From NCBI GenBank assembly GCA_946613955.1, contig CAMOGC010000005.1:1-23879 (forward strand): a stretch of 23,879 nt of DNA, read 5' to 3'. Below the pieces are notes generated by a model that had not been told where the DNA came from, ran no database searches, and saw only the letters and a program-made list of their open reading frames with translations. Origin of the DNA: an uncultured Clostridia bacterium. GTDB lineage: Bacteria; Bacillota_A; Clostridia; Christensenellales; Aristaeellaceae. Position numbers and translations under genes: made by a program. Positions 14,622 through 21,147 of the stretch are shown here, piece by piece (the first letter of the stretch is position 1; every line of letters starts with the position of its first letter).

Positions 14622-17600
14622 ATGCCCCAATGGACCGACGGCCAGCTTCAGGTCATCCAGTCCCCGGCCCGCACGCTGATCTGCAGCGCGGCGGCCGGCA
14701 GCGGCAAAACCGCCGTTCTTGTGGAAAGAATCGTCCGTTTTCTGCGGGAGGGTGCGGAGCCGGAATCCTTCCTGATCGTTACCTTTACGAACGCGGCGGC
14801 CGCGGAAATGCGGGAAAAGATCCGCGCGCGGCTGACCGAAGAAAAGAATCATCCGCTGATCCGGGCCGCGCTGGACCAGATGGATCTGATGCAGATTTCC
14901 ACCATTCATTCCTTTTGCCAGCAGCTGCTCAAAAACCAGTTTCAGCAGGTGGAGCTGGATCCGCTTTTCCGGATCTGTGATACCTCTCAAAAAAGAATTC
15001 TCTTTCATGAGGCTTTTCAGGACGCCTGCGAAGAGCTGCGGCAGGAAAACCATCCGGCGTATCAGACGGTTCGGGAAAGATATACCGTGCAAAAGGCGGA
15101 AAAGCTGCTTGAAACGCTGGATCCCTTTCTGATGTCCCTCCCGAATCCCCTGTCCTGGATGCGGGAAGCCGTTGGGCAGATTCCGGAAAAAATAACGGAG
15201 GATCATCCCTGGTTCCGTGCGATCCGGGCGATGGGACGGGAAAAGCTGGATGAAGCGCAGGCTCATCTCCATAGAATGTTCCGCTTGCTGTCCGATGACT
15301 GCATGCGGGAAGAATTCAGGGAATTGTGGAAGGCGGATCAGGCATTGTTTCACGTGAAACAATCCGAAACGGAAGCAAGTCCGCCGAGCGTAACGGAGAC
15401 GGCTTTTCCATCGCTGCCGAGGCTTCGGGGGCTGACGATTCAGGAATCCGACTGGAAGGACCGGTATCAGAAAATCCGGGAGGAGTTTAAAAAAGCCATC
15501 CGGGAAGTCGACCAGCTCTATCTGGCGGATCGGACAAAAACCCTGGCGGAATTTACCAATATGCGGGAAACGCTGCAGGCCCTGGAAATCCTGACAGGGC
15601 GGACGGAAACCCTCTTCCGCCAGAAAAAACGGGATAAAAGCCTGGTGGATTTTCAGGATCTGGAACAGTACGCGGTCGAAATCCTGTCCAACCCGGCGAG
15701 CCGGGAGGAAGCGCTGGGAACATGGCGTTATCTGTTTGTGGACGAATGCCAGGATATTTCCAGCGTACAGAATGAAATCATCCGGCTGCTCTCCTCGGAG
15801 GAAAACCACCTGTTCATGGTGGGAGACGTAAAGCAGAGCATCTACCGTTTCCGTCTGGCGGATCCGACGCTCTTTCTGCAAAGAATCCGGGAGACGGATG
15901 AAAGCGCCTCGGATCAGAAACAATGTATCTATCTGCAGTCCAATTTCCGCTCCCGCCCGGAAATCCTCGAAACCACGAACCTGGTTTTCCGCTCCGTGAT
16001 GAAAAAAAACACGGCGGAAATGGATTATTCCCCGCGGGATGAGCTGATTCCGGGACGGAAGACGAAAGGAAGAATTCCGGTTCGGGTGGATATCCTTTGC
16101 AACGAGGAAAAGGATTATCCGGATATGTCGGCGGTGGCGGATCATATTACGCTCTGTCTGCAGGAGCTGCTGGAGACACCCTGCGAAGAAAAAAACAGAA
16201 ACTATCAGTATCGTGACTGCGTGATCCTGATGCCGGCCGTGCAGACGGACGGACCGCGCCTGGCGGAGCAGCTGAGAGATCGGGGCATACCGGTGTTTTT
16301 CGACGGATCGGGACAGTATTATGCCCAGCAGGAGGTTCAGTCCTTCCGCAATTTGCTGGAGCTTCTGGATAATCCCTATCAGGATCTGGCGCTGATCTCC
16401 GTTCTGAAGGAAATCCCCTTTTCCTTTTCAGATGTGGAGCTGGCGGAAATACGCCTTCGAAAGTCCGGCGAAGGGATTTCCTTCCGGGAGGCTTTCGAGG
16501 CCTGCCTGGAAGAAAAAACCCGGCTGGGGGAAAAATGCCGCCAGGTTCGGGAAACGGTGGCCAGGTGGCGTTTTCTGTCAGAGTGCATGCGGGTGAGCGA
16601 TCTGCTATGGCTGCTCCTTCAGGAAACGGGGCTCTATTATGTGCTTCCGGCGGAGCCGGGTGGAGAAGTAAAACAGGCCAACCTGCGCATGCTGTGCCAG
16701 CAGGCGCTGCAGGAAGAACAGAACGGGACGCTGACCTTGAGCCGGTTTCTTGCGTATATGCGGGACCAGCAGAGCAGCGGGGATCAGCAAAGCGCGACGC
16801 CCCTGGGAGATCGGGACGATATGGTCCGGATCATGACCATCCATAAAAGCAAGGGTCTGCAGTTTCCCGTGGTTTTTCTGGCGGGCATGGATAAAAGCCC
16901 GGCGGGAAAGGATGATGGAAGCGTTCTCTTTCATCCGAGGCTCGGCCTTTGTGTCGACTACAAGGATCCGGCCCACAGGATCGCCCGGCCCACGATCGCG
17001 AAAAGCATTTTTGTCTGGCAGAAAAACCGGGAGGAATACGCGGAAAAAATAAGGCAGCTGTATGTGGGGATGACCCGGGCCCAGGAGCGGTTGTATCTGA
17101 TTACCTGCCAGCAGACGAACGAGCTGTGGTCCATGCCGGAGACCGAGTATCGGGTGCTGGCGGCCAAATCCTTTACGGACTGGTTCATGCCGGCGCTGAT
17201 GCAGGAAAAACGCACAAAAGAATCCACAGGTTATTCACAGGCCGAAATGCCTTATGAAATAAGGGATTTCGACTGTTCACAACAGCATGTTGTGGATAAA
17301 CCTGGATTTATCCACAGCCTTAAACCATGGCTTGAATCCGTACTTTCCGGTCCGCCTGTGGATGATCTGTGGAAAGAAGATCAGCCATCGGATCCCTCCG
17401 AGACGCTGGTCAAGCGGTCCGTCACGACGCTGGTCCGTTCCGCCCGCCAGCCCCTGTCGCCGGAGGAAAAGGCGGAGGAGGAAACGGCCGAAACGAAGCG
17501 CGTTCCGGAAAGCCTGGCGCGAAAGCTGGTGGGAAAGGAAATGAAGGAGCTGCCGGCTTTCCTGCGCGAAGAGGGACGAATCGGCCCGGCCTGGCGGGGA

Positions 17601-18074
17601 ACGCTGGTTCACAGGATGCTGTCTCTGCTGGATCTGGAGGTGCTGCGAAACGGATCTTCCCTTCCGGAGGCGTTGCGGGAGGAAAAGGAGAGAATGCGGC
17701 GTCATCATATTTTTACGGCCATGGAGCTTTCTCAGATTCGGGAGGGACAGATCATCGGGTATCTCGAGTCGGAATATGGAAAAAGAATGCTGCGGGCGGA
17801 CGAAGTCCGAAGGGAATGGAATTTTAATCTGATGGTTCGCCGGGAAAAGCGGATCATGCTTCAGGGAGTCATTGACTGCGCCTTCCGGGAAGGAGACGAA
17901 TGGGTGATTCTGGATTATAAAACGGATCATATCCAGGATCCGGACGCCTTCGTGGAGGAATACCGGGCCCAGCTGGGATGGTACCGAAGGGCGCTGGAGG
18001 AGCTGACAGGGCAAAAAGTAAAAGAAGCGAGCCTGTACGCGCTCTCCCTGAACAGGGCATTTCGGGTGTATTAA
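14622..18074 (+). CDS. addA: ATP-dependent helicase/nuclease subunit A
   Basis: An 1150-residue AddA. UvrD-type helicase motifs in order: Q motif WTDGQLQVI, Walker A AAAGSGKTAVL (about residues 23-33), STIHSFCQQLL, Walker B LFVDECQD, VGDVKQSIYRFRLADP, QSNFRSRP, TIHKSKGLQFPVVFL and YVGMTRAQERLYL. The C-terminal RecB-family nuclease has LVHRML, VIDCAF and LDYKTD with a downstream QLGWYRRAL. With AddB it processes double-strand breaks for recombination; addB, normally beside it, is not in this window. Start at 14622 has GAGGAGGTG. Two variable linkers hold non-coding signals: a parS (residues about 242-247) and a DnaA-box cluster (about 870-915) before the nuclease domain. Confidence 0.95.
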   Translation: MPQWTDGQLQVIQSPARTLICSAAAGSGKTAVLVERIVRFLREGAEPESFLIVTFTNAAAAEMREKIRARLTEEKNHPLIRAALDQMDLMQISTIHSFCQQLLKNQFQQVELDPLFRICDTSQKRILFHEAFQDACEELRQENHPAYQTVRERYTVQKAEKLLETLDPFLMSLPNPLSWMREAVGQIPEKITEDHPWFRAIRAMGREKLDEAQAHLHRMFRLLSDDCMREEFRELWKADQALFHVKQSETEASPPSVTETAFPSLPRLRGLTIQESDWKDRYQKIREEFKKAIREVDQLYLADRTKTLAEFTNMRETLQALEILTGRTETLFRQKKRDKSLVDFQDLEQYAVEILSNPASREEALGTWRYLFVDECQDISSVQNEIIRLLSSEENHLFMVGDVKQSIYRFRLADPTLFLQRIRETDESASDQKQCIYLQSNFRSRPEILETTNLVFRSVMKKNTAEMDYSPRDELIPGRKTKGRIPVRVDILCNEEKDYPDMSAVADHITLCLQELLETPCEEKNRNYQYRDCVILMPAVQTDGPRLAEQLRDRGIPVFFDGSGQYYAQQEVQSFRNLLELLDNPYQDLALISVLKEIPFSFSDVELAEIRLRKSGEGISFREAFEACLEEKTRLGEKCRQVRETVARWRFLSECMRVSDLLWLLLQETGLYYVLPAEPGGEVKQANLRMLCQQALQEEQNGTLTLSRFLAYMRDQQSSGDQQSATPLGDRDDMVRIMTIHKSKGLQFPVVFLAGMDKSPAGKDDGSVLFHPRLGLCVDYKDPAHRIARPTIAKSIFVWQKNREEYAEKIRQLYVGMTRAQERLYLITCQQTNELWSMPETEYRVLAAKSFTDWFMPALMQEKRTKESTGYSQAEMPYEIRDFDCSQQHVVDKPGFIHSLKPWLESVLSGPPVDDLWKEDQPSDPSETLVKRSVTTLVRSARQPLSPEEKAEEETAETKRVPESLARKLVGKEMKELPAFLREEGRIGPAWRGTLVHRMLSLLDLEVLRNGSSLPEALREEKERMRRHHIFTAMELSQIREGQIIGYLESEYGKRMLRADEVRREWNFNLMVRREKRIMLQGVIDCAFREGDEWVILDYKTDHIQDPDAFVEEYRAQLGWYRRALEELTGQKVKEASLYALSLNRAFRVY
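15346..15361. other. parS: parS centromere site 2, inside addA
   Basis: A second perfect TGTTTCACGTGAAACA, extended by one pair to an 18-bp palindrome (15345-15362). It is read within addA as LFHVKQ, at the edge of a poorly conserved linker (SETEASPPSV), so the protein tolerates it. Confidence 0.95.
17231..17365. other. DnaA-box cluster inside addA
   Basis: Within 135 bases of addA there are two perfect boxes in inverted orientation, TGTGGATAA (17291-17299) and TTATCCACA (17308-17316), forming a 10-bp palindrome with a six-base spacer. TTATTCACA (17231-17239) fits TTWTNCACA, and TGTGGATGA (17357-17365) is one base off. They encode TGYSQ, VVDKPGFIHS and PVDDLW in the linker between helicase and nuclease domains. 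An additional palindrome CACAACA-GCA-TGTTGTG (17278-17294) adjoins. No AT-rich unwinding element is next to them, so titration or a secondary origin part is more likely than unwinding here. Confidence 0.8.
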
Positions 18075-18118
18075 TCCCTGAAAGCACAGGGCTCCGGAAG
18101 AAAAACAGAAAAGCAAAT

Positions 18119-18265
18119 TTATCCACAGGCTGAAACCCTTGAAAATCAAGCACTCAGAAAAATCAAAAACCCGAATCCCTTGAAAAACAAGGGGTTCGGG
18201 TTTTTCACAGGCAGCTTCGGAAAGGCAAAACAGCCTGTGGATAATCTGTGGAAAACGGTGGAAAA
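18119..18265. other. DnaA-box cluster downstream of addA
   Basis: A perfect TTATCCACA (18119-18127) and a perfect opposite-strand TGTGGATAA (18236-18244) flank the addA terminator. The latter is followed by TGTGGAAAA (18247-18255) and GGTGGAAAA (18257-18265), three boxes at 10-11 base steps on one helix face. Read on the minus strand the last two resemble the abutting pair at the unwinding site (GTTTTCCACCG followed by TTTCCACAG). Confidence 0.8.
18165..18205. terminator. Strong bidirectional terminator after addA
   Basis: AAAAACCCGAATCCCTTG (18165-18182) pairs with CAAGGGGTTCGGGTTTTT (18188-18205), an 18-bp stem with one wobble and an AAAAA loop. It has A- and T-runs at both ends, so it can stop addA and the converging MBL-hydrolase transcript. 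Confidence 0.92.
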
Positions 18266-18268
18266 CCT

Positions 18269-19186
18269 TTACGGGGAAAGGGTCTCCCCGGTTTCGGGGT
18301 CAGGGGAAACGCCGTCGGCGGATGCCCTGTTTTCGGCCAGCTGGGACAGGGGAAGATCCGACTCGGCGAAGGGACTGTCGCCGGCGATTTCCTCCAGGGC
18401 TTCCTCCATCCGTTCGTTTTCCTGCTCGGCCTGGTTCTTGGGGAAGGAGATGTTCATATATCCGTCCTCCCCAAAGCTCAGGGCGATGCTGTCGCCCAGG
18501 CCCGGCATGGCCAGCACCTCGGTGGATCGGCAGCTGGCCGTACGGGCGTATTCGAGGATAATATCGCTGCGATGAAAATAATGCATCGGGATCAGCAGCC
18601 TGGGCTTGACGCTGAGAATGAAATAGTTGGCCCCTGCCTCAAACATGGAACCCTGACGGGGATCCACCGGGAAAAAGGCCACGTCGATCTTTTCCCGGCA
18701 AAGAGGACGGACCGCCTTTTGGAATTCCCGCTCCGCCTCGTCGATTTCCCGGAGGGTGGATTCGTCCCGCCAGTGCCAGAAATTCAGATCTCCCGCGTGA
18801 AAAACGCGAACGCCCTTCAGATTCAGAAGGAAGGAGACACCCAGATCGGTGGAATCGAAGGCGGTGACCGAAATATCCGGAAGCAGCTCCAGGCTGTCCC
18901 CGGGCGCCATGCGTTTTCCCCGGGTTCCGACGGGCATATCGGACGAAACGATGTAGCTGACCCGCGCTGCGTCCTTCCACGTGAAAACGATGGGATCCAT
19001 ATGGTCGATATGCTCGTGGGTGATAAAAACAAAAACTTCCCGATACTGCTTCAGCTTTTCCGGAAGAATCTGAGCGGAGCCCTGCAGCTCATGATGCTCG
19101 CCGCGCCAGTAGTCGAAAACAAAGAGCAAATCATCCATCTCGACGGAAAAGCCGCTGTGGTAGTAGTGGGTAATCAGAAGATCCAT
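18269..19186 (-). CDS. MBL-fold metallo-hydrolase
   Basis: A 305-residue protein of the metallo-beta-lactamase superfamily, in the UlaG-like/beta-lactamase-like group. It begins MDLLITHYYHSGFSVEMDDL. The metal site is visible as THEHIDHMD (HxHxDH), a later FHAGDLNFWHW and a C-terminal PMHYFH. The substrate is unknown. The last 60 or so residues are acidic and low in complexity (ERMEEALEEIAG, then DPETGETLSP) and probably disordered. The open frame runs further upstream, but the ATG at 19186 has GAGGTG at the right distance and begins the conserved fold. It converges with addA and has its own promoter with a long leader. Confidence 0.85.
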   Translation of the reverse strand: MDLLITHYYHSGFSVEMDDLLFVFDYWRGEHHELQGSAQILPEKLKQYREVFVFITHEHIDHMDPIVFTWKDAARVSYIVSSDMPVGTRGKRMAPGDSLELLPDISVTAFDSTDLGVSFLLNLKGVRVFHAGDLNFWHWRDESTLREIDEAEREFQKAVRPLCREKIDVAFFPVDPRQGSMFEAGANYFILSVKPRLLIPMHYFHRSDIILEYARTASCRSTEVLAMPGLGDSIALSFGEDGYMNISFPKNQAEQENERMEEALEEIAGDSPFAESDLPLSQLAENRASADGVSPDPETGETLSP

Positions 19187-19285
19187 CTTGCGCACCTCGC
19201 TGGTCGGGCGGTCAAAGGGGAAAGCCCGACGGAAATGAACAGAGCCTGAGGGGAAAAACACGGAAGAAATCAGGCCTGCGCCGCG

Positions 19286-19309
19286 ATTCCTTTTCCCGGA
19301 AAAAGGAAT
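19286..19309 (-). other. Hairpin in the long leader of the MBL-hydrolase gene
   Basis: ATTCCTTTT (19286-19294) pairs perfectly with AAAAGGAAT (19301-19309) around a six-base loop. With a second smaller stem (CCACCG/CGGTGG near 19344-19364) it lies in the roughly 180-base leader between the promoter and the ATG. No known riboswitch class is recognised. Confidence 0.4.
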
Positions 19310-19375
19310 GACGCGGAAAACACATGACAAATCTATCATAAAGCCACCGGAGCGGAAACGGTGGACGTTGCCGGT

Positions 19376-19404
19376 ACTTTATCATACGTACCCACTTTTG
19401 TCAA
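19376..19404 (-). promoter_or_regulatory. Sigma-A promoter of the MBL-hydrolase gene
   Basis: On the minus strand, perfect -35 TTGACA (19399-19404), 17-base spacer, -10 TAAAGT (19376-19381, 4 of 6). An AT-rich tract lies upstream and may act as an UP element. Confidence 0.65.
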
Positions 19405-19428
19405 ATATTTTCCATAAAAACTTAATAA

Positions 19429-19437
19429 TTTTCCACA
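19429..19437 (+). other. Isolated DnaA-box-like site in an AT-rich tract
   Basis: TTTTCCACA, identical to the first box of the oriC region and fitting TTWTNCACA. It lies in an AT-rich stretch (about 19400-19470) upstream of the MBL-hydrolase promoter. A single relaxed box can occur by chance. Confidence 0.35.
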
Positions 19438-19488
19438 AAAAGAGTCAAAAACAGAAACAATAACAAAGATAAACCCACCTGGGAACAA

Positions 19489-19614
19489 TTTCACCCTGCT
19501 TTCCTGCCGCGTCTTCGTCCCGGAAAACGGAGGTGTGTAAGGGGGAAAGCATTTCACCCTGCCTTCCAGCCGGGTCTTCGTCCCCGAAAACAAGGGGGTA
19601 TATGTAAAGCGAGG
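19489..19614. repeat. Two-copy 63-bp imperfect tandem repeat in a gene-free region
   Basis: TTTCACCCTGC begins at 19489 and again at 19552. The first 40 bases agree at 36 positions, including the core GTCTTCGTCCC and GAAAAC; the remainder is related with small gaps. The gene-free stretch 19187-19748 otherwise holds the MBL-hydrolase leader and promoter, this repeat, and the terminator of the phosphodiesterase gene. A minus-strand frame across it (PFSGTKTR repeated) lacks a ribosome site and looks non-coding. The stem CGGG-CCCG forms in one copy only. Nature unknown. Confidence 0.7.
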
Positions 19615-19661
19615 AAGAGAAAAGCATAACGCGAATACAAGGACGGAACCCACTGAATATG

Positions 19662-19700
19662 AAAAAACAAAAATAAAGCGCCGCCGGAAATCCGGGGCGC
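19662..19700 (-). terminator. Intrinsic terminator of the phosphodiesterase gene
   Basis: On the minus strand GCGCC-CCGG folds onto CCGG-C-GGCGC with a single bulged C and an ATTT loop, followed by TTTATTTTTGTTTTTT. It begins about 50 bases after the stop at 19749. Confidence 0.8.
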
Positions 19701-19748
19701 ATGGAGATAAAAGAAGCATGTAGTAAAGAAAGAGGCGTGAACGCGGCG

Positions 19749-20972
19749 TCAGGATTCAAGCAATTCCCGGGAATGATCCTTTCCCACCGCCTTCTCCAGA
19801 GATAGTCCCATGAGACCCGCAATGGTCGGCGCTACGTCCCGCATGGGCATGGAGGGCATTTCAAAGCCCTTTCGAATGCCCTTGCCGACCACGGCAAAGA
19901 GGCAGTTTTCCGCCTTGTGGCCAGGGCCGAAGCCGTGGGTGGCCTTTTCCCGCTTGTTTTCGTCCAGCCCGTCGCTGAAAACGACGCCGTCCGCCGCCTC
20001 GCAGGCAAAGGCGGGTTCCTTATGCGCGTGCATGCTGTCCAGGTCGCTCCGGGAATACAGACGGAGAATCCCGTACTCCTCCAGATGCTCCGACATAAGG
20101 TTCATGGCTTGATCCGGGCTGATGCCGTCTTTCAGGACAAAGAAACAGGCGCTCTCCCCGTTGCTCTGGACGCCGTAATGCTTGTCCAGGCCGGTTTGCT
20201 TCAGAAGGGCGGAAAGATCCACCGTCCGGTTGATGTCGGACTGGCCGTGATCGCTGACGGCGATGAACAGGGCATCCTCCATGCCGGGGGTTTCCAGGAC
20301 GGCTCGGCGAAGCTTTGTCAGCCGGTCCTCATCCCGGCGAATGGCGGCTTTCGCCTCCTCGCTGAAGGTGCCGTGATGATGGCGCATGGAGTCGAGATCG
20401 ATCAGATGAAGGGCGAGAAAGTCGGGCTGATGGACGCGGATGTTTCTTTCGGCGATGGCCGTCGCGTAATCGCTCAGCCCGGGCTCCTGGATGCCGTTTC
20501 GGAGGGAGCCGAAACGAAGTTCCGATTCCAGAACGAACAGGGGGGATCCGTATAGCATCGTCTTGAGGGCCAGCCAATCCCCGGGAAGCGGATGCACTTC
20601 CGGAAAAACCCATTTGGCCGCCGGATTTTTGCAGCATACGGGCCAAAGGATGGAGCAGCTCTTCCCTCCCTCCTTCCGAACCGCGTCGAAGAGGGTCGGA
20701 ACGCGGATATGTTCCCGCTCCCAGAACCAGACCCGGCTTTTATCCGGCGTCGTCGGCTGAAAGGGCTGGTTCTGGCCTACGCCGCTCGTATCCGGATCGC
20801 ATCCGGTAATCAGAGTGACGTGGGCGGGATAGGTCAGGGCGGGGAAAACCGTTTTGACCTGACGGCAGAAGCTCCCCTCCTCCGTCATCCGCTTCAGCCC
20901 TCCATCCGGCTGGAGAAACGCGAAATCCGCGTCAAAAAAAGCATCCAGGGACACCAGAATCGCTTTGCGCAC
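19749..20972 (-). CDS. Type I phosphodiesterase/nucleotide pyrophosphatase family protein
   Basis: A 407-residue member of the alkaline-phosphatase superfamily (ENPP-like, PF01663). It has the N-terminal metal Asp (AILVSLDAFF, D10), the probable nucleophile Thr47 in VFPALTYPAHVTLITG, DFLALHLIDLDSMRHHHG, the metal pair in AVSDHGQSDI, and a final His in THGFGPGH. It probably hydrolyses a phosphodiester or pyrophosphate bond; the substrate is unknown. There is no signal peptide, so it appears cytosolic. It starts with GTG at 20972, ten bases after GGAGG; no better in-frame ATG is near. It is followed by a strong terminator. No clear promoter was found in the 176-base gap from the isomerase-like gene, whose terminator separates them. 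Confidence 0.88.
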   Translation of the reverse strand: MRKAILVSLDAFFDADFAFLQPDGGLKRMTEEGSFCRQVKTVFPALTYPAHVTLITGCDPDTSGVGQNQPFQPTTPDKSRVWFWEREHIRVPTLFDAVRKEGGKSCSILWPVCCKNPAAKWVFPEVHPLPGDWLALKTMLYGSPLFVLESELRFGSLRNGIQEPGLSDYATAIAERNIRVHQPDFLALHLIDLDSMRHHHGTFSEEAKAAIRRDEDRLTKLRRAVLETPGMEDALFIAVSDHGQSDINRTVDLSALLKQTGLDKHYGVQSNGESACFFVLKDGISPDQAMNLMSEHLEEYGILRLYSRSDLDSMHAHKEPAFACEAADGVVFSDGLDENKREKATHGFGPGHKAENCLFAVVGKGIRKGFEMPSMPMRDVAPTIAGLMGLSLEKAVGKDHSRELLES

Positions 20973-21103
20973 AGTAATATATCCTCCATTTGCGATGACG
21001 GTTCAGTCCATGGGCCGGAGATATACGGGGGCGGCTCTTTCCCGAAAGCGGGAGAAAAAGACGGAGCCGTCTCCGGGCGCGGCGGATGAACCGTGAACTT
21101 TGG

Positions 21104-21132
21104 AAAAAACGGACTGCCATTTGGCAGTCCGT
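21104..21132 (-). terminator. Intrinsic terminator of the isomerase-family gene
   Basis: On the minus strand ACGGACTGCCA pairs with TGGCAGTCCGT, 10-11 bp with a tiny loop, followed by TTTTT. It lies 16 bases after the stop. An excellent intrinsic terminator. Confidence 0.92.
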
Positions 21133-21147
21133 CCAGGTTTTCTGGAA

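Noticed and set aside
14565..16145. Minus-strand open frame of 526 codons opposite addA
   Set aside because: Antisense to AddA helicase motifs; composition is typical of a shadow frame.
18973..18988. Possible third parS around CCACGTGAAAA
   Set aside because: Five mismatches to the 16-mer and no symmetry outside CACGTG; probably chance in coding sequence.
19489..19614. Tandem riboswitch (glycine-type) or CRISPR array
   Set aside because: Conserved glycine-riboswitch segments are not seen. With two abutting copies there is no spacer structure, so it is not CRISPR.
19336..19719. Minus-strand frames containing repeated PFSGTKTR or DEDPAGRQGE
   Set aside because: They run through a promoter and a terminator and lack a ribosome site. 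The repetition comes from the DNA repeat.
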